Part shown: positions 47,339-56,706 of the stretch, one piece after another
How the letters are laid out: every line of letters begins with the position of its first letter
Position numbering within the stretch: position 1 is the stretch's first letter
From: Fontivita pretiosa
GTDB lineage: Bacteria; Planctomycetota; Phycisphaerae; Tepidisphaerales; Tepidisphaeraceae
Assembly (NCBI RefSeq): GCF_050410795.1
Contig: NZ_CP191258.1
Location: forward strand, 5,270,001 to 5,334,000
DNA length: 64,000 nucleotides
Direction: 5' to 3'
The notes under the pieces: model-generated
Database searches by the model: none
Told to the model about the DNA's origin: nothing
The model's input: the letters and a program-made list of their open reading frames with translations, nothing else
Position numbers and translations under genes: made by a program

Positions 47339-48331
47339 GTGGACAACAAAAATGCCCCCCCGCCGTCTTGCGTCTGGCTCTACTGGATCGTTTTGGTGAT
47401 TTCTCTGGCGGTGCTGGGGGCAGGCGTGTACCTGGCGGCGACACGCGACAGTTGGGCGATGCTCGCCGCAGGCTGCGCCAGCATCGTCGGCGTGCTGGTC
47501 ACCTGGCCCATCGCCCTTCAGCTTCGACACTCTTACCTGAGCAGTCGCGACCTTGCCGAACGCGCCCTCAGCTCCCTGAATGAGCGGCTGGAGCAGTTCT
47601 CGATCATGCTGAACCTGATCAGCGAGCAACAACTGCTCAGCGACCGGGCCAAGGCGGTGGCGTTCCGCGAGAAAGACAGTGACGCCCTCCGCCGCGCCAT
47701 CCAGGACGAAATTCACAAGCAAAACTGGGAAGGCGCGATGTCGCTGGCCAACGAGATGGAAACGGCCTTCGGCTACAAGCAGGAGGCCGACCGGCTCCGC
47801 GCCCAGATCGAGGAGCGACGTCAGGAGGTGATCCGCCGACAAATCAACGACGCCATTGCCGTCATCGACCGCCACGCGCGGGCGGAGATGTGGGCCGAGG
47901 CCTACAAAGAGGCGCAGCGGATCGCGGCGCAGTTCGCCGGCCACCCGCTGGCTGACTCCCTGCCCGCCGAAGTCGAAAAACGCCGCGAGGCGCACAAGAA
48001 ACAGCTCATCGACAGTTGGAACGACGCGGTGGCGCGACACGACATCGACGGCGCCATCGAAATCCTCAAGCGGCTGGACCTGTACCTGACCCCCGCCGAG
48101 GCCGAGGGCTTCCAGGAAACCGCCCGCGGGATCTTCAAGGAAAAGCTCAACATCCTGCGGACGCAGTTTTCGGTGGCGGTGCAGGACCACAACTGGAACG
48201 AGGCGTTGCGTCTGGCGGAGGTGATCCAGCGCGACTTCCCCAATACCCAAATGGCGCGCGAGGTGCGCGAGATGATGGATCTGCTCCGCGCCCGCGCCGC
48301 CGGGCTGGAACCCGAAGAAGCCCAGGTCTAA
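47339..48331 (+). CDS. Hypothetical membrane protein with long helical tail
   Basis: 330 residues from a GTG with SD GAGG at 6-nt spacing. Two N-terminal spans (about 12-34 and 39-60) form a hairpin, followed by about 270 residues of charged, almost entirely helical sequence with repeated Ala/Glu/Arg/Gln motifs (DEIHKQNWEGAMSLANEMETAFG; VAVQDHNWNEALRLAEVIQRDFPNTQ), resembling TPR-like or coiled-coil pairs. Probably a membrane-anchored cytoplasmic scaffold. No family is recognised. The FAD reductase gene starts 28 bp downstream. Confidence 0.65.
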   Translation: MDNKNAPPPSCVWLYWIVLVISLAVLGAGVYLAATRDSWAMLAAGCASIVGVLVTWPIALQLRHSYLSSRDLAERALSSLNERLEQFSIMLNLISEQQLLSDRAKAVAFREKDSDALRRAIQDEIHKQNWEGAMSLANEMETAFGYKQEADRLRAQIEERRQEVIRRQINDAIAVIDRHARAEMWAEAYKEAQRIAAQFAGHPLADSLPAEVEKRREAHKKQLIDSWNDAVARHDIDGAIEILKRLDLYLTPAEAEGFQETARGIFKEKLNILRTQFSVAVQDHNWNEALRLAEVIQRDFPNTQMAREVREMMDLLRARAAGLEPEEAQV

Positions 48332-48359
48332 CCACGCCGCGCGGCGTTGCACGGGCAGC

Positions 48360-49427
48360 ATGTTTCATGTCGCTGTGATCGGCGCCGGACCGGCCGGCAG
48401 CGTCTCGGCGCTGCTGCTGGCACGCTCGGGCATCGATGTCACCCTCATCGAGCAACATCGCTTTCCCCGTGACAAGGTCTGCGGAGAGTGTCTGAGCACC
48501 CTGGGAATCGATGTCCTCAGTCGCCTGCGACTGCTGGCCGACCTGCAACACCTTGCCCCGCGCAGCCTGCGGCGGGTGATGTTGTTCCCGCCCGACGCCC
48601 GCAGCATCGAGCTTGCCCTGCCTCGGCCGATGCTGGGCGTTTCCCGTCGCGCATTGGATCACCTGCTGCTTCAGGCCGCGCGCGACGCAGGCGCGCGGAT
48701 CGTCCAACCCGCACGATGCGAGTCGCTCAAACCACTTCGCCTGCGGACTCTCGACGATAACCGCACCAAAACACTCCACGCCGATTTGATCGTGCTGGCC
48801 AACGGCAGAGGGCAACCGAGCGGCGACTTCGGCGTCAAGGCGCACTTCATCGGCGTCAATGCCCCGCCGGATACGATCGCTTTGTTCGGCGTCCAGGGAC
48901 ACTACGGCGGAATCGCTCCGATCGAGGCGGATCGCTGGAACCTGGCGTTCAGTGTTCCCGCCGCCCGCATCCGGCATTTCGCGCACAACTACGACCGACT
49001 GCTCCAAACCATCATGTTGGAGAATCGGCACCTGGGCAGATGGATGTCCGGTGCCAGGCGAACAAGCGACTGGCTGGTCTCGCCGCTGCCGCGATCTGCC
49101 GTGCGCGATGACTGGTCCGACCGCGTCATTCCCGTCGGCAACGCCGCCGCCGCCATCGAACCCATCGGCGGAGAAGGCATCGGGCTGGCGATGCGCAGCG
49201 CCGAGCTGGCCGCCGGCAACATCCTCGCCGCCGTTCAAGGCGATCACCGTGTCGATGTCCAGCAACTGAGATCCGAATACCGAAAGTTGTGGGGCTGGCG
49301 CGGGCCGGTGTGTCGCGGCGCGGCGATAGCGATCTCCAACCCGCCGCTGGCAAGGCTCCTGGCGCAATGCCTGGCCCCGGGCGATCCGATCATCGCTTCG
49401 GTGCTACGGGCGATCGGGAAGACCTAG
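48360..49427 (+). CDS. FAD-dependent oxidoreductase, geranylgeranyl-reductase-like
   Basis: 355 residues. The N-terminal dinucleotide-binding motif AVIGAGPAGSVSALLLARSG (8-13 GAGPAG) and the LIEQHRFPRDKVCGECLS region are typical of the geranylgeranyl reductase/halogenase-like flavoproteins. The second FAD motif is GNAAAAIEPIGGEGIGLAMRSAE. The likely reaction is reduction or oxidation of a lipid or isoprenoid in the cytoplasm or at the membrane; the substrate is not determined. Its 3' end overlaps mfd (convergent) by 38 bases. It lies 28 bp after the gene at 47339. Confidence 0.82.
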   Translation: MFHVAVIGAGPAGSVSALLLARSGIDVTLIEQHRFPRDKVCGECLSTLGIDVLSRLRLLADLQHLAPRSLRRVMLFPPDARSIELALPRPMLGVSRRALDHLLLQAARDAGARIVQPARCESLKPLRLRTLDDNRTKTLHADLIVLANGRGQPSGDFGVKAHFIGVNAPPDTIALFGVQGHYGGIAPIEADRWNLAFSVPAARIRHFAHNYDRLLQTIMLENRHLGRWMSGARRTSDWLVSPLPRSAVRDDWSDRVIPVGNAAAAIEPIGGEGIGLAMRSAELAAGNILAAVQGDHRVDVQQLRSEYRKLWGWRGPVCRGAAIAISNPPLARLLAQCLAPGDPIIASVLRAIGKT

Positions 49428-52400
49428 CGGCGCTGGCGGTCCCCGCGGAGGCCGGGGCCTGTGGCCTGGCATCCACCACCGCTTCGCCCCGCATCAGCTT
49501 CTCGTGGGCCGAGCGAATCAGGTTTCTCAGCACCATCAGCAGCGTCTCGGGTTCCAGGTAGGTCTTGGGCATCCGCAGGTAGACGGTCTTCTCATCGATG
49601 ACCCGCAGTGTGCCCGGTGCGCCGCTGAGCACGAGTTGCGCCTTGCCCGCATCGCGCACCGTCAGCACCACATCCGGCTCCTTGCGGATGATGCTCTCGA
49701 TGCCGTACAGACCCGCCAGCAAGCGAAGCTCCGTCAGCGCGAACAGCACCAGCGCCTGCCGCGGCGGCTCGCCGAACGCATCGGTGATGTCTTTGGTAAG
49801 CTGCTCGAGCATCTCCAGGCTCGTGCAGCGCGTCAGCCGTCGATACACGTCCATGCGCTGGCGATCGTTGGGGATCCATGTCCTGGGCACGATCGCGGTG
49901 ATCCCGATGTCCACGTGTGCATCCGGCGTCGTCGGCTTCGGCTCGTTCTTCAGTTGCCTGACCGCCTGCTCCAGAAGCTGGCAGTACATCTCATAGCCGA
50001 CGGTGGCAATGTGCCCGGACTGCTCGGGTCCCAGGATGTTTCCGGCGCCGCGGATCTCCAGATCGCGCATCGCGATCTTGAACCCCGCTCCGAGGTGGGA
50101 ATACTCCTCGATCGCCTTCAGCCGCTTGGCCGCCACGGGAGTCACCGGCCGGTCCGCAGGCAGCAGCAGATAGCAATACGCCCGATGCTTCCATCGCCCC
50201 ACCCGCCCGCGTAGCTGGTGCAGCTCGCTGAGCCCGAAGCGGTCGGCGTTGTTGATGATGATCGTGTTGGCGTTGGGGATATCCAGCCCGCTTTCGATGA
50301 TGGTCGTGCACACCAGCACGTCCGCCTCGTGCCGGATGAACTTCACCATCGCCTCTTCCATTTCCCCATCGGGCATCTGCCCGTGCCCGATGATTACCCG
50401 CGCCTCGGGAACCAGCGACTGGATCTCCTCGGCCATCTGGACGATGTTGTGCACGCGGTTGTGCACGAAGTAGACCTGCCCCTCGCGCTGAAGCTCCCGC
50501 AGAATCGCCAGGCGAATCCGGTTCTTGTCGTACGCCATCACCTCCGTGACCACGCTTCGCCGATCCTGCGGCGCCGTCGTCAGCGAGCTGATGTCGCGCA
50601 GCCCCAGCATGCTCATGTGCAGAGTCCGGGGGATGGGCGTGGCCGACATCGTCAGCACGTCCACCGTCCGTCGCAATTGTTTCAACCTCTCCTTGTGCGT
50701 GACGCCGAACCGCTGTTCTTCGTCGATGACCACAAGCCCCAGGTCGGCAAACTTCACGTCCTTGCTCAGCAGCCGGTGGGTGCCGATGAGAATGTCGATT
50801 TCGCCGGCGGCCGTGCGACGCAGGATCTCCTTCTGTTCGCGTGGCGTACGGAACCGGCTGATCGACTCGATCTCGAACGGATAATCCGCCATCCGCTCGC
50901 GGAACGAGCGATAGTGCTGCTCGGCCAGCACCGTCGTCGGCACCAGCACCGCCACCTGCTTGCCGTACTCCACCGCCTTGAAGGCCGCCCGCATCGCCAG
51001 TTCCGTCTTGCCGTAGCCCACGTCCCCGCACAGCAGCCGGTCCATCGGGCGAGGCTTCTGCATGTCCTGCTTGATCTCTTCGGCGCTGGTGATCTGATCC
51101 GGCGTCGGCTCATACGGAAACTCCGCCTCGAACTCGCGCTGCCACTGCGTGTCCGGCGGATAGGCCACCCCCGGCTCGGCGTTGCGCGCGGCCTGGATCT
51201 CGATCAGCTCCGCGGCCATGTCCATGACCGCCTCGGAGACCTTCGCCTTCTGCTTCTCCCACGCGCCGGATCCCAGCCGTGAAAGCTGCGGCGTGCCCCG
51301 GAAACCACCGATGTATTTCTGGATCAGGTTGATCCTCGCCGCAGGCACGTGCAGCGTCGCGTTGTCCGCAAACCGCAGCGACAGGTACTCCTCCGTACGC
51401 CCGTCTTTGCTGATCGTCTGCATCCCCATGAACTTCGCGATCCCGTGCGCCACGTGGACCACGTAGTCCCCGACCTGAAGGTCCAGAAACGAATCCACCG
51501 GCCGCGAGGCGATCACCCGCTTGACACGCCGACGCTGCTCGTAGCGGTGGAACAGTTCATGGTGCCCCAGCACGGCAAGCGGACGCGCGCCTGCTGCGCG
51601 GTGCGGATGCTGCGGCGGTTCCCACACGAAACCCCGATGCAGATAGCCGATCGGAATCTCGATCTTCTGCGCCAAGCCCGGCGCGTCCTGATCCAGCAGT
51701 TCACGCAACCGCCTGACCTCGCCCTCGTTTTCGCAGAACACCGCGATGTCGTGATCCAGCGAAAGCTCGGCAAGCTCGCTAATCGCCTTCTTCGGCTCGG
51801 TCTCGAATCGCTGAAGCGAGCGCACCGGCAGATCGAAGTGCTGCACCTGCTCGCCGCTGACGAAGCTCGGCATCGATCCGCTCGACTGGCCGAACTGGCT
51901 CATCTCCACCCGCGCAAATCCCCCCGCCAGCCGCAGCAGCGCCGCCAGCGGATAGATCCCCTTCACTTCCGGCAGGCGGTCCAGATAGCTCTTGGACTGC
52001 TCGGCGATCTCCAGCGGCGCCCAGAGCATCACGATTGTCCGGCGGTCCAGATAGCTGAACAGGTGAGTCGATTCGCTGACCTCGGGCAGGCTGCCCTTCA
52101 GGTCCATCAGCTCAACTGACTCCAGGCTTTCCAGCGATCCGAGGCTGTCCAGATCGAACCGCCGGATCGACTCCACCTGGTCGCCGAAGAAGTCGATCCG
52201 CACCGTCATGCCGACCTGCGTCTCGCCGCTGGCGGCCGTCTGCGAATCCGGCTGATCGAACTCGCCGGGAAGGTAGATATCGATGATCCCCCCGCGAACA
52301 GCAAAGTCCCCCGGAACCTCGACCTGGTCCAGCCGGTTGTATCCGTGCTCGGCCAGCCACACGATCAGCTTCTCCGGCTCCAGCATCTGCCCCTTGCGCA

Positions 52401-52845
52401 CGGTGCGCACCAGATGCGCAAGCTGACTGCTGGCCGGCACCGACTGCATCAACGCCTGGATCGGGGCAACGATCACGCCCGGCGGATTGCCCGCCGCCGC
52501 CAGCCGTGAAATCAGCCGCAACCGGTTGGATGCCTGCTCCTCGCTGACCTGTCCCAGGCTGCCCCCCAGCTCCAGTGCCGGCAGCACATCCGGACGCCGG
52601 CCCGTGAACAGCTCGATGTCGTCGGCCAGATCATCGGCCTCGTCGATATGCCCACAGATCAGCAAAACCGGGCGATCCGCCAGTTCGGCGCGCACTGCCG
52701 CCACCACCGCCGCCACCGAGCTGCCCCACAGCCCCGACACGGTCACGGCGCGATTCTGATCCACCGCCCGCGCCAACTGGCGCAGCTCCGGCGCAGCAAC
52801 AACCCGCCCGACAGCATCGGGAACGGTCTTGCTCATCTGCTTCAT
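49390..52845 (-). CDS. mfd: Transcription-repair coupling factor
   Basis: 1151 residues, the usual Mfd length. N-terminal UvrB-homology region (LWGSSVAAVVAAVRAEL...), a CarD-like RNA polymerase-interacting domain (QVGDYVVHVAHGIAKFMG), then an SF2 translocase with Walker A CGDVGYGKTELA (Lys about 612), VVIDEEQRFGVTHKERLK, TMSATPIPRTLHMSMLG and the RecG-like LHQLRGRVGRWKHRAYCYLL. It removes stalled RNA polymerase and recruits UvrA. The C-terminal 40 residues are an Ala/Pro/Ser-rich tail. The ATG at 52836 is an alternative start. Confidence 0.97.
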   Translation of the reverse strand: MKQMSKTVPDAVGRVVAAPELRQLARAVDQNRAVTVSGLWGSSVAAVVAAVRAELADRPVLLICGHIDEADDLADDIELFTGRRPDVLPALELGGSLGQVSEEQASNRLRLISRLAAAGNPPGVIVAPIQALMQSVPASSQLAHLVRTVRKGQMLEPEKLIVWLAEHGYNRLDQVEVPGDFAVRGGIIDIYLPGEFDQPDSQTAASGETQVGMTVRIDFFGDQVESIRRFDLDSLGSLESLESVELMDLKGSLPEVSESTHLFSYLDRRTIVMLWAPLEIAEQSKSYLDRLPEVKGIYPLAALLRLAGGFARVEMSQFGQSSGSMPSFVSGEQVQHFDLPVRSLQRFETEPKKAISELAELSLDHDIAVFCENEGEVRRLRELLDQDAPGLAQKIEIPIGYLHRGFVWEPPQHPHRAAGARPLAVLGHHELFHRYEQRRRVKRVIASRPVDSFLDLQVGDYVVHVAHGIAKFMGMQTISKDGRTEEYLSLRFADNATLHVPAARINLIQKYIGGFRGTPQLSRLGSGAWEKQKAKVSEAVMDMAAELIEIQAARNAEPGVAYPPDTQWQREFEAEFPYEPTPDQITSAEEIKQDMQKPRPMDRLLCGDVGYGKTELAMRAAFKAVEYGKQVAVLVPTTVLAEQHYRSFRERMADYPFEIESISRFRTPREQKEILRRTAAGEIDILIGTHRLLSKDVKFADLGLVVIDEEQRFGVTHKERLKQLRRTVDVLTMSATPIPRTLHMSMLGLRDISSLTTAPQDRRSVVTEVMAYDKNRIRLAILRELQREGQVYFVHNRVHNIVQMAEEIQSLVPEARVIIGHGQMPDGEMEEAMVKFIRHEADVLVCTTIIESGLDIPNANTIIINNADRFGLSELHQLRGRVGRWKHRAYCYLLLPADRPVTPVAAKRLKAIEEYSHLGAGFKIAMRDLEIRGAGNILGPEQSGHIATVGYEMYCQLLEQAVRQLKNEPKPTTPDAHVDIGITAIVPRTWIPNDRQRMDVYRRLTRCTSLEMLEQLTKDITDAFGEPPRQALVLFALTELRLLAGLYGIESIIRKEPDVVLTVRDAGKAQLVLSGAPGTLRVIDEKTVYLRMPKTYLEPETLLMVLRNLIRSAHEKLMRGEAVVDARPQAPASAGTASAARSSRSPVAPKR

Positions 52846-52958
52846 GCCGCGACAATCCTAGAGGCAGCTCAGGCCTGGGTAAAGGTTCCCCGAGAATCGA
52901 TCCACCCCCGGTCGATCGATCTGCACCGCCCGGCCCCCGCAGCACATGGCTGCTGCTG

Positions 52959-53417
52959 CTAGCTGATGAACTGCGACGCCACGCTCACGTAGCGCATGCG
53001 CGTCTCGTACAACGCCGTGTCCAGCAGTCGCTTTTCGTCCGGCGTGAGATTGTTGGCCGTCTTTTCCTCCAGCACCGCGAGCGTGTCGATGTAATGCTTG
53101 GCCATGTCCAGGTTGACCACCGGCTCGCCGCCGCGAGGGGCAAGATCCCCCAGGTACAACAGCGCCTGGGTCATCAGCGAGTGCACCAGGGTGGCGAAGC
53201 TTGCCGGGGGTATCTCGGCACGGCCGCGACCGGCCTGTACGCCCGCCGCAGCCGCCTGCGGCCCAGCCCCCATGTCCCCCACCCCGGCCGTGTACGCCTG
53301 CTGACGCTGCTGTTCCTGTTCACGTCGCTTCTGTTCCTCCGCCAGACGACGCTTCTCTTCCTGCGCCTGTTTCTTCCAGTCCGTGTCGATCTGTAGCGAT
53401 GGGTTTTCCTCGGCCAT
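52959..53417 (-). CDS. DUF1844 family protein
   Basis: 152 residues. A charged, Lys/Glu/Gln/Arg-rich coiled-coil stretch (about 12-42) precedes the compact DUF1844 region: SFATLVHSLMTQALLYLGDLAP and the C-terminal NLDMAKHYIDTLAVLEEKTANNLTPDEKRLLDTALYETRMRYV-type helices. DUF1844 proteins are widespread in planctomycetes and related bacteria; function unknown. The ATG at 53417 has a GGAG 8 nt upstream. It lies 113 bp upstream of mfd on the same strand. Confidence 0.88.
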   Translation of the reverse strand: MAEENPSLQIDTDWKKQAQEEKRRLAEEQKRREQEQQRQQAYTAGVGDMGAGPQAAAAGVQAGRGRAEIPPASFATLVHSLMTQALLYLGDLAPRGGEPVVNLDMAKHYIDTLAVLEEKTANNLTPDEKRLLDTALYETRMRYVSVASQFIS

Positions 53418-53621
53418 GGTCCATGCTCCGTTGCTCGCATTTTCCGCGACTGCCGGTATTTCAGTAAGATGTCCCGGCTGATTCTTCGACATCCGCCGAG
53501 GCTTTGCAAGCCCCCACCCGAGGCGGAGTGAACCGTTGCCTGAGACAGGCGTAACAATAACACAGGATGTTTTGCGCCGCGCGACGCTGCCGGCGCAGAG
53601 CAAAACTTTGTCGTCCCTTGC

Positions 53622-53649
53622 TTGACAGCATCGGGGCGATGCCTAGAAT
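53622..53649 (+). promoter_or_regulatory. Promoter of the initiator tRNA gene
   Basis: -35 TTGACA (53622-53627), 16-nt spacer, -10 TAGAAT (53644-53649). The transcription start is expected about 7-8 nt upstream of the tRNA (53664). The best-matching promoter in the window. Confidence 0.75.
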
Positions 53650-53663
53650 CAGAATCTCAAGAT

Positions 53664-53737
<74 letters not shown>

Positions 53738-53782
53738 CTGGTGATCGGGATGCGGGAACGCATCTCGAAGCACTTCGCCATA

Positions 53783-53821
53783 CGGACGCCGAGGTGAAAC
53801 ATCCTCGGCGTCCGCTTTTTT
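53783..53821 (+). terminator. Rho-independent terminator of the tRNA
   Basis: CGGACGCCGAGG, 8-nt loop, CCTCGGCGTCCG (12-bp perfect stem), then CTTTTTT. It ends the transcript about 45 nt beyond the tRNA. Confidence 0.88.
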
Positions 53822-53993
53822 GCGGCGCGACGGGCAGTGGCACGTCTTTGACAAGCGAGGGGAATCGGCGGATAAAAAGCGCTGACGAAAGTCAGCCCTT
53901 GTCGGCGGCGCGGGTTGCCTTCAGTCAGTCCGATTCGGATTGCGCAGCGCCGCTCCGGCAGAAGGCTGGCCTTTCAGGAGAATCATCCAGGCC

Positions 53994-54296
53994 ATGAATG
54001 ACACGACCCAGGATCGGCGGCGGAGCTCGTTGGTACAGGTCGGCGGCGCCTTGGGCATCGCCGCGGTCTGCATCGCCCTGGCCGTCTTCGTCGTCGCGCT
54101 GTTCAACTTCGAGGCGGTCTTCATCCTCTCGCCGCTGCCGACAATCCTGGCCGCGATCGGCCTGGTCGTCGCGATCGTCGGCGGCGTGCGGCAGAAGCAC
54201 GTGCACGATCAGGAGACCCAACCCCTGGCCGCCCTGTTCGTCACCATCCTCGGCCTGCTCATGGGCATCATCGAGATGGCGATCTGGCTGAGGTAA
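53994..54296 (+). CDS. Small membrane protein, two or three spans
   Basis: 100 residues from the ATG at 53994. A polar N-terminus (MNDTTQDRRRSS) is followed by hydrophobic spans at about 16-37, 46-63 and 79-98, with the basic loop RQKHVHDQETQ between the last two. No family is recognised. It stands alone between the tRNA and the convergent isomerase gene. Confidence 0.6.
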   Translation: MNDTTQDRRRSSLVQVGGALGIAAVCIALAVFVVALFNFEAVFILSPLPTILAAIGLVVAIVGGVRQKHVHDQETQPLAALFVTILGLLMGIIEMAIWLR

Positions 54297-54317
54297 GCCG
54301 GCGAAGCGTCTGGATCT

Positions 54318-55094
54318 TCACCTGATCCCCATTTCCCTGAGGTTCTTGAGGCTGCGTTCGACGCACTCGAACGGATCGCGGCCGTTGCAGTGGTCCTGCT
54401 CGATGATGTACCACTGCACCCCGGCCTCGCGGCACGCCTGGAGAATGCCGGGCCAGTTGAGATTGCCCTCGCCGATCTCCGCCATGAGCTGGGTGCGGTC
54501 GGGCCTGACGCTCATGTCCTTCAGGTGCACGCAGGGGATTCGCCCTTTGACTTTGTTGATCCACTGAATGGGGTCTCCTCCGCCGGCCACGATCCAGTAG
54601 GTATCGATTTCGAACCAGACTTTCGGCGAGCACTCTTCGATGAGGATGTCCAGGGCGGTTTTCCTGCCGAAGCGGAACAGCTCGTGGCTGTGATTGTGGT
54701 AGCCGATGCTGATGCCCGAGCCGTCGAACTTGTCGGCGACGGCGCTATAGTCCCGGGCGAACTGGTGCCAGTCGGCCTCGCGGCCTTCCTTGCTGTTGTA
54801 TCCCCCAATCGCGGTATAACGGCAGCCCCACAGCTTGTGGTCCTCGATGACCTGCGCCGTGTGGTCTCGCATCCTCTCCAGCGAAATGTGCGTGGCGCAG
54901 CACTCGAGCCCTTCGTTGTTCAGGATTTTGGCCAGCTCCCTGGCCTCGATCGGCCCGAAGGCCGACACCTGGATCGCGTCGTATCCGATCTTCTTGACCC
55001 TGGCCAGGGTCCTGGCGATGTCGGCCGGGGTTTTGGTGAACTCGCGCAGGGTGTACATCTGACAGGCGATTTGCGATCGTGCGGTGCTGCTCAT
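54318..55094 (-). CDS. Sugar phosphate isomerase/epimerase (xylose isomerase-like TIM barrel)
   Basis: 258 residues. A TIM barrel of the AP-endonuclease-2/xylose-isomerase-like group. Metal and substrate residues: SIGYHNHSHEL, KVWFEIDTYW, PCVHLKDM and AEIGEGNLNWPGIL. Planctomycete genomes encode many such proteins, most of unknown substrate (inositol or sugar epimerisation is plausible). Start at ATG 55094 (AAGGA at a suitable distance); an ATG two codons upstream is too close to the SD. Convergent with the membrane protein at 53994; divergent from waaA. Confidence 0.87.
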   Translation of the reverse strand: MSSTARSQIACQMYTLREFTKTPADIARTLARVKKIGYDAIQVSAFGPIEARELAKILNNEGLECCATHISLERMRDHTAQVIEDHKLWGCRYTAIGGYNSKEGREADWHQFARDYSAVADKFDGSGISIGYHNHSHELFRFGRKTALDILIEECSPKVWFEIDTYWIVAGGGDPIQWINKVKGRIPCVHLKDMSVRPDRTQLMAEIGEGNLNWPGILQACREAGVQWYIIEQDHCNGRDPFECVERSLKNLREMGIR

Positions 55095-55305
55095 GAGCAT
55101 GTCCTTCTGGTCAGGGTTTCTGTCCGGCGGATCCTGTTCCACCCGGGAAAAAGACCGAAAGCACCTTAAAGTCCTGTGCCCCGATTTGCAACCGCAGCGA
55201 CGGCGCGAGCAGCGGCCGCCGCGATTGTTTGCGACCGGCACAACCGCTAAAACACACAGCACACGAGGCGAGGTTGCGTGCCAACGGCTTCAGGTGCTTG
55301 CCCCG

Positions 55306-56625
55306 ATGATCAATTTCTACGACATCGCGTATGGTTTGGGCGTGGCGGTTTCGGCGCCGTACTGGGTGATCAAACCGTCGGCGCGGAGCAAGGTGCTCTC
55401 GGCGTTCAGCCAGCGCATGGGCGATGTCGCCCGCCGCCAGTCCGACGCCACGGCGGTGATGATCCATGCGGTCAGCGTCGGGGAAATCAACGCCACCCGG
55501 GCGCTGGTCCACGAGCTGCGGCTCCGCCGGCGCGACCTGCACATCATCATCTCGACGACGACCAGAACCGGTTACCAGCGCGCACAGGAGCTGTACGGCG
55601 CCGCGCCGCACGTCACGCTCATCCGGTATCCGCTGGATTTCACCCCAGCCGTCACGCGCGTGCTCGATTCGCTGCGACCGAGCCTGGTTGTCCTGATGGA
55701 GCTTGAGGTCTGGCCCAACTTCATGCAGCAGTGCCGCAAGCGAAACATCCCGGTGATTCTGGCCAACGGCCGGCTGACCAGCTCCAGTTTCCGGCGATAC
55801 CGGCTGGTCAGGCCGATCGCGGCGAGCATGTTCTCGCGGCTGGCGATGGTCTGCGCGCAGGATGAGACGTATGCCGGACGGTTCGAGGCGCTGGGCGTGC
55901 CGCGAGATCGCATCCTCGTCACCGGCACGATGAAGTTCGATACGGCGCAGGTCGCCGACAGCGTCAGCGGCGACGCCACGCTCGCCTGGGCGCTGGGACT
56001 CAACCGAGGCGCAGAACCCATCTGGGTCTGTGGCTCAACCGGACCCGGCGAGGAGCAGATCATCCTCAGGGAATACCGCAATCTGCTGGCAACGTTCCGG
56101 CGGCTGCGGCTGGTGATCGTGCCGCGAAAACCCGAGCGATTCGACGAGGTCGCGGCTCTGATCGAACAGTTTCGCTTCACGTGCCTGCGGCGATCGCGCA
56201 ATCTGCCCCCCCCGATCGACCCCCCGGTCCCTCCCGTGATCCTCGGCGATACCATGGGCGAGCTGCGAAAGTTCTACAGCATCGCCGACATCGTCTTCGT
56301 CGGCAGATCCCTGGTTGATCTGGGACCCCGACAGCACGGCAGCGACATGATCGAGCCTGCCGCACTGGCCAAGCCGATCATCGTCGGACCCCACACCGGC
56401 AACTTCGAGCAGCCCATGCGACTGCTCAAAGCCGCCGACGCCGTCCTGGAGGTCGTCGATGGCGAGTCATTGAACCAGGCGGTACGCGTGCTGATCAGCA
56501 CCCCCGCCGAAGCCAAAGCCATGGGCCGCCGCGCCCAGCAGGTGGTCCGCGCCGCCCGGGGCGCCACGCAGCGGCATGTCGAAGTGATCCTCAACGCTTT
56601 GGCATCGGTCAAGCCCCAAAGCTGA
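55306..56625 (+). CDS. waaA: 3-deoxy-D-manno-octulosonic acid transferase
   Basis: 439 residues. The N-terminal anchor (MINFYDIAYGLGVAVSAPYWV) is followed by the GT30 N-domain with the catalytic Glu60 in HAVSVGEINATRAL and the signature YPLDFTPAVTRVLDSLRPSLVVL. The C-terminal domain carries VGRSLVDLGPRQHGSDMIEPAALAKPIIVGPHTGNF. WaaA attaches Kdo to lipid A on the cytoplasmic face of the inner membrane, which implies that this organism makes LPS. An internal segment (about 305-320) is Pro-rich. The ATG at 55306 fits the family start. Confidence 0.93.
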   Translation: MINFYDIAYGLGVAVSAPYWVIKPSARSKVLSAFSQRMGDVARRQSDATAVMIHAVSVGEINATRALVHELRLRRRDLHIIISTTTRTGYQRAQELYGAAPHVTLIRYPLDFTPAVTRVLDSLRPSLVVLMELEVWPNFMQQCRKRNIPVILANGRLTSSSFRRYRLVRPIAASMFSRLAMVCAQDETYAGRFEALGVPRDRILVTGTMKFDTAQVADSVSGDATLAWALGLNRGAEPIWVCGSTGPGEEQIILREYRNLLATFRRLRLVIVPRKPERFDEVAALIEQFRFTCLRRSRNLPPPIDPPVPPVILGDTMGELRKFYSIADIVFVGRSLVDLGPRQHGSDMIEPAALAKPIIVGPHTGNFEQPMRLLKAADAVLEVVDGESLNQAVRVLISTPAEAKAMGRRAQQVVRAARGATQRHVEVILNALASVKPQS

Positions 56626-56706
56626 CCCACCGCCGTGCGCCGCCGGGCGAAGCGTCGAGTGCCGGAGGCTCATTGATATCCACATGGCGCACCACTGATC
56701 CGCTGG

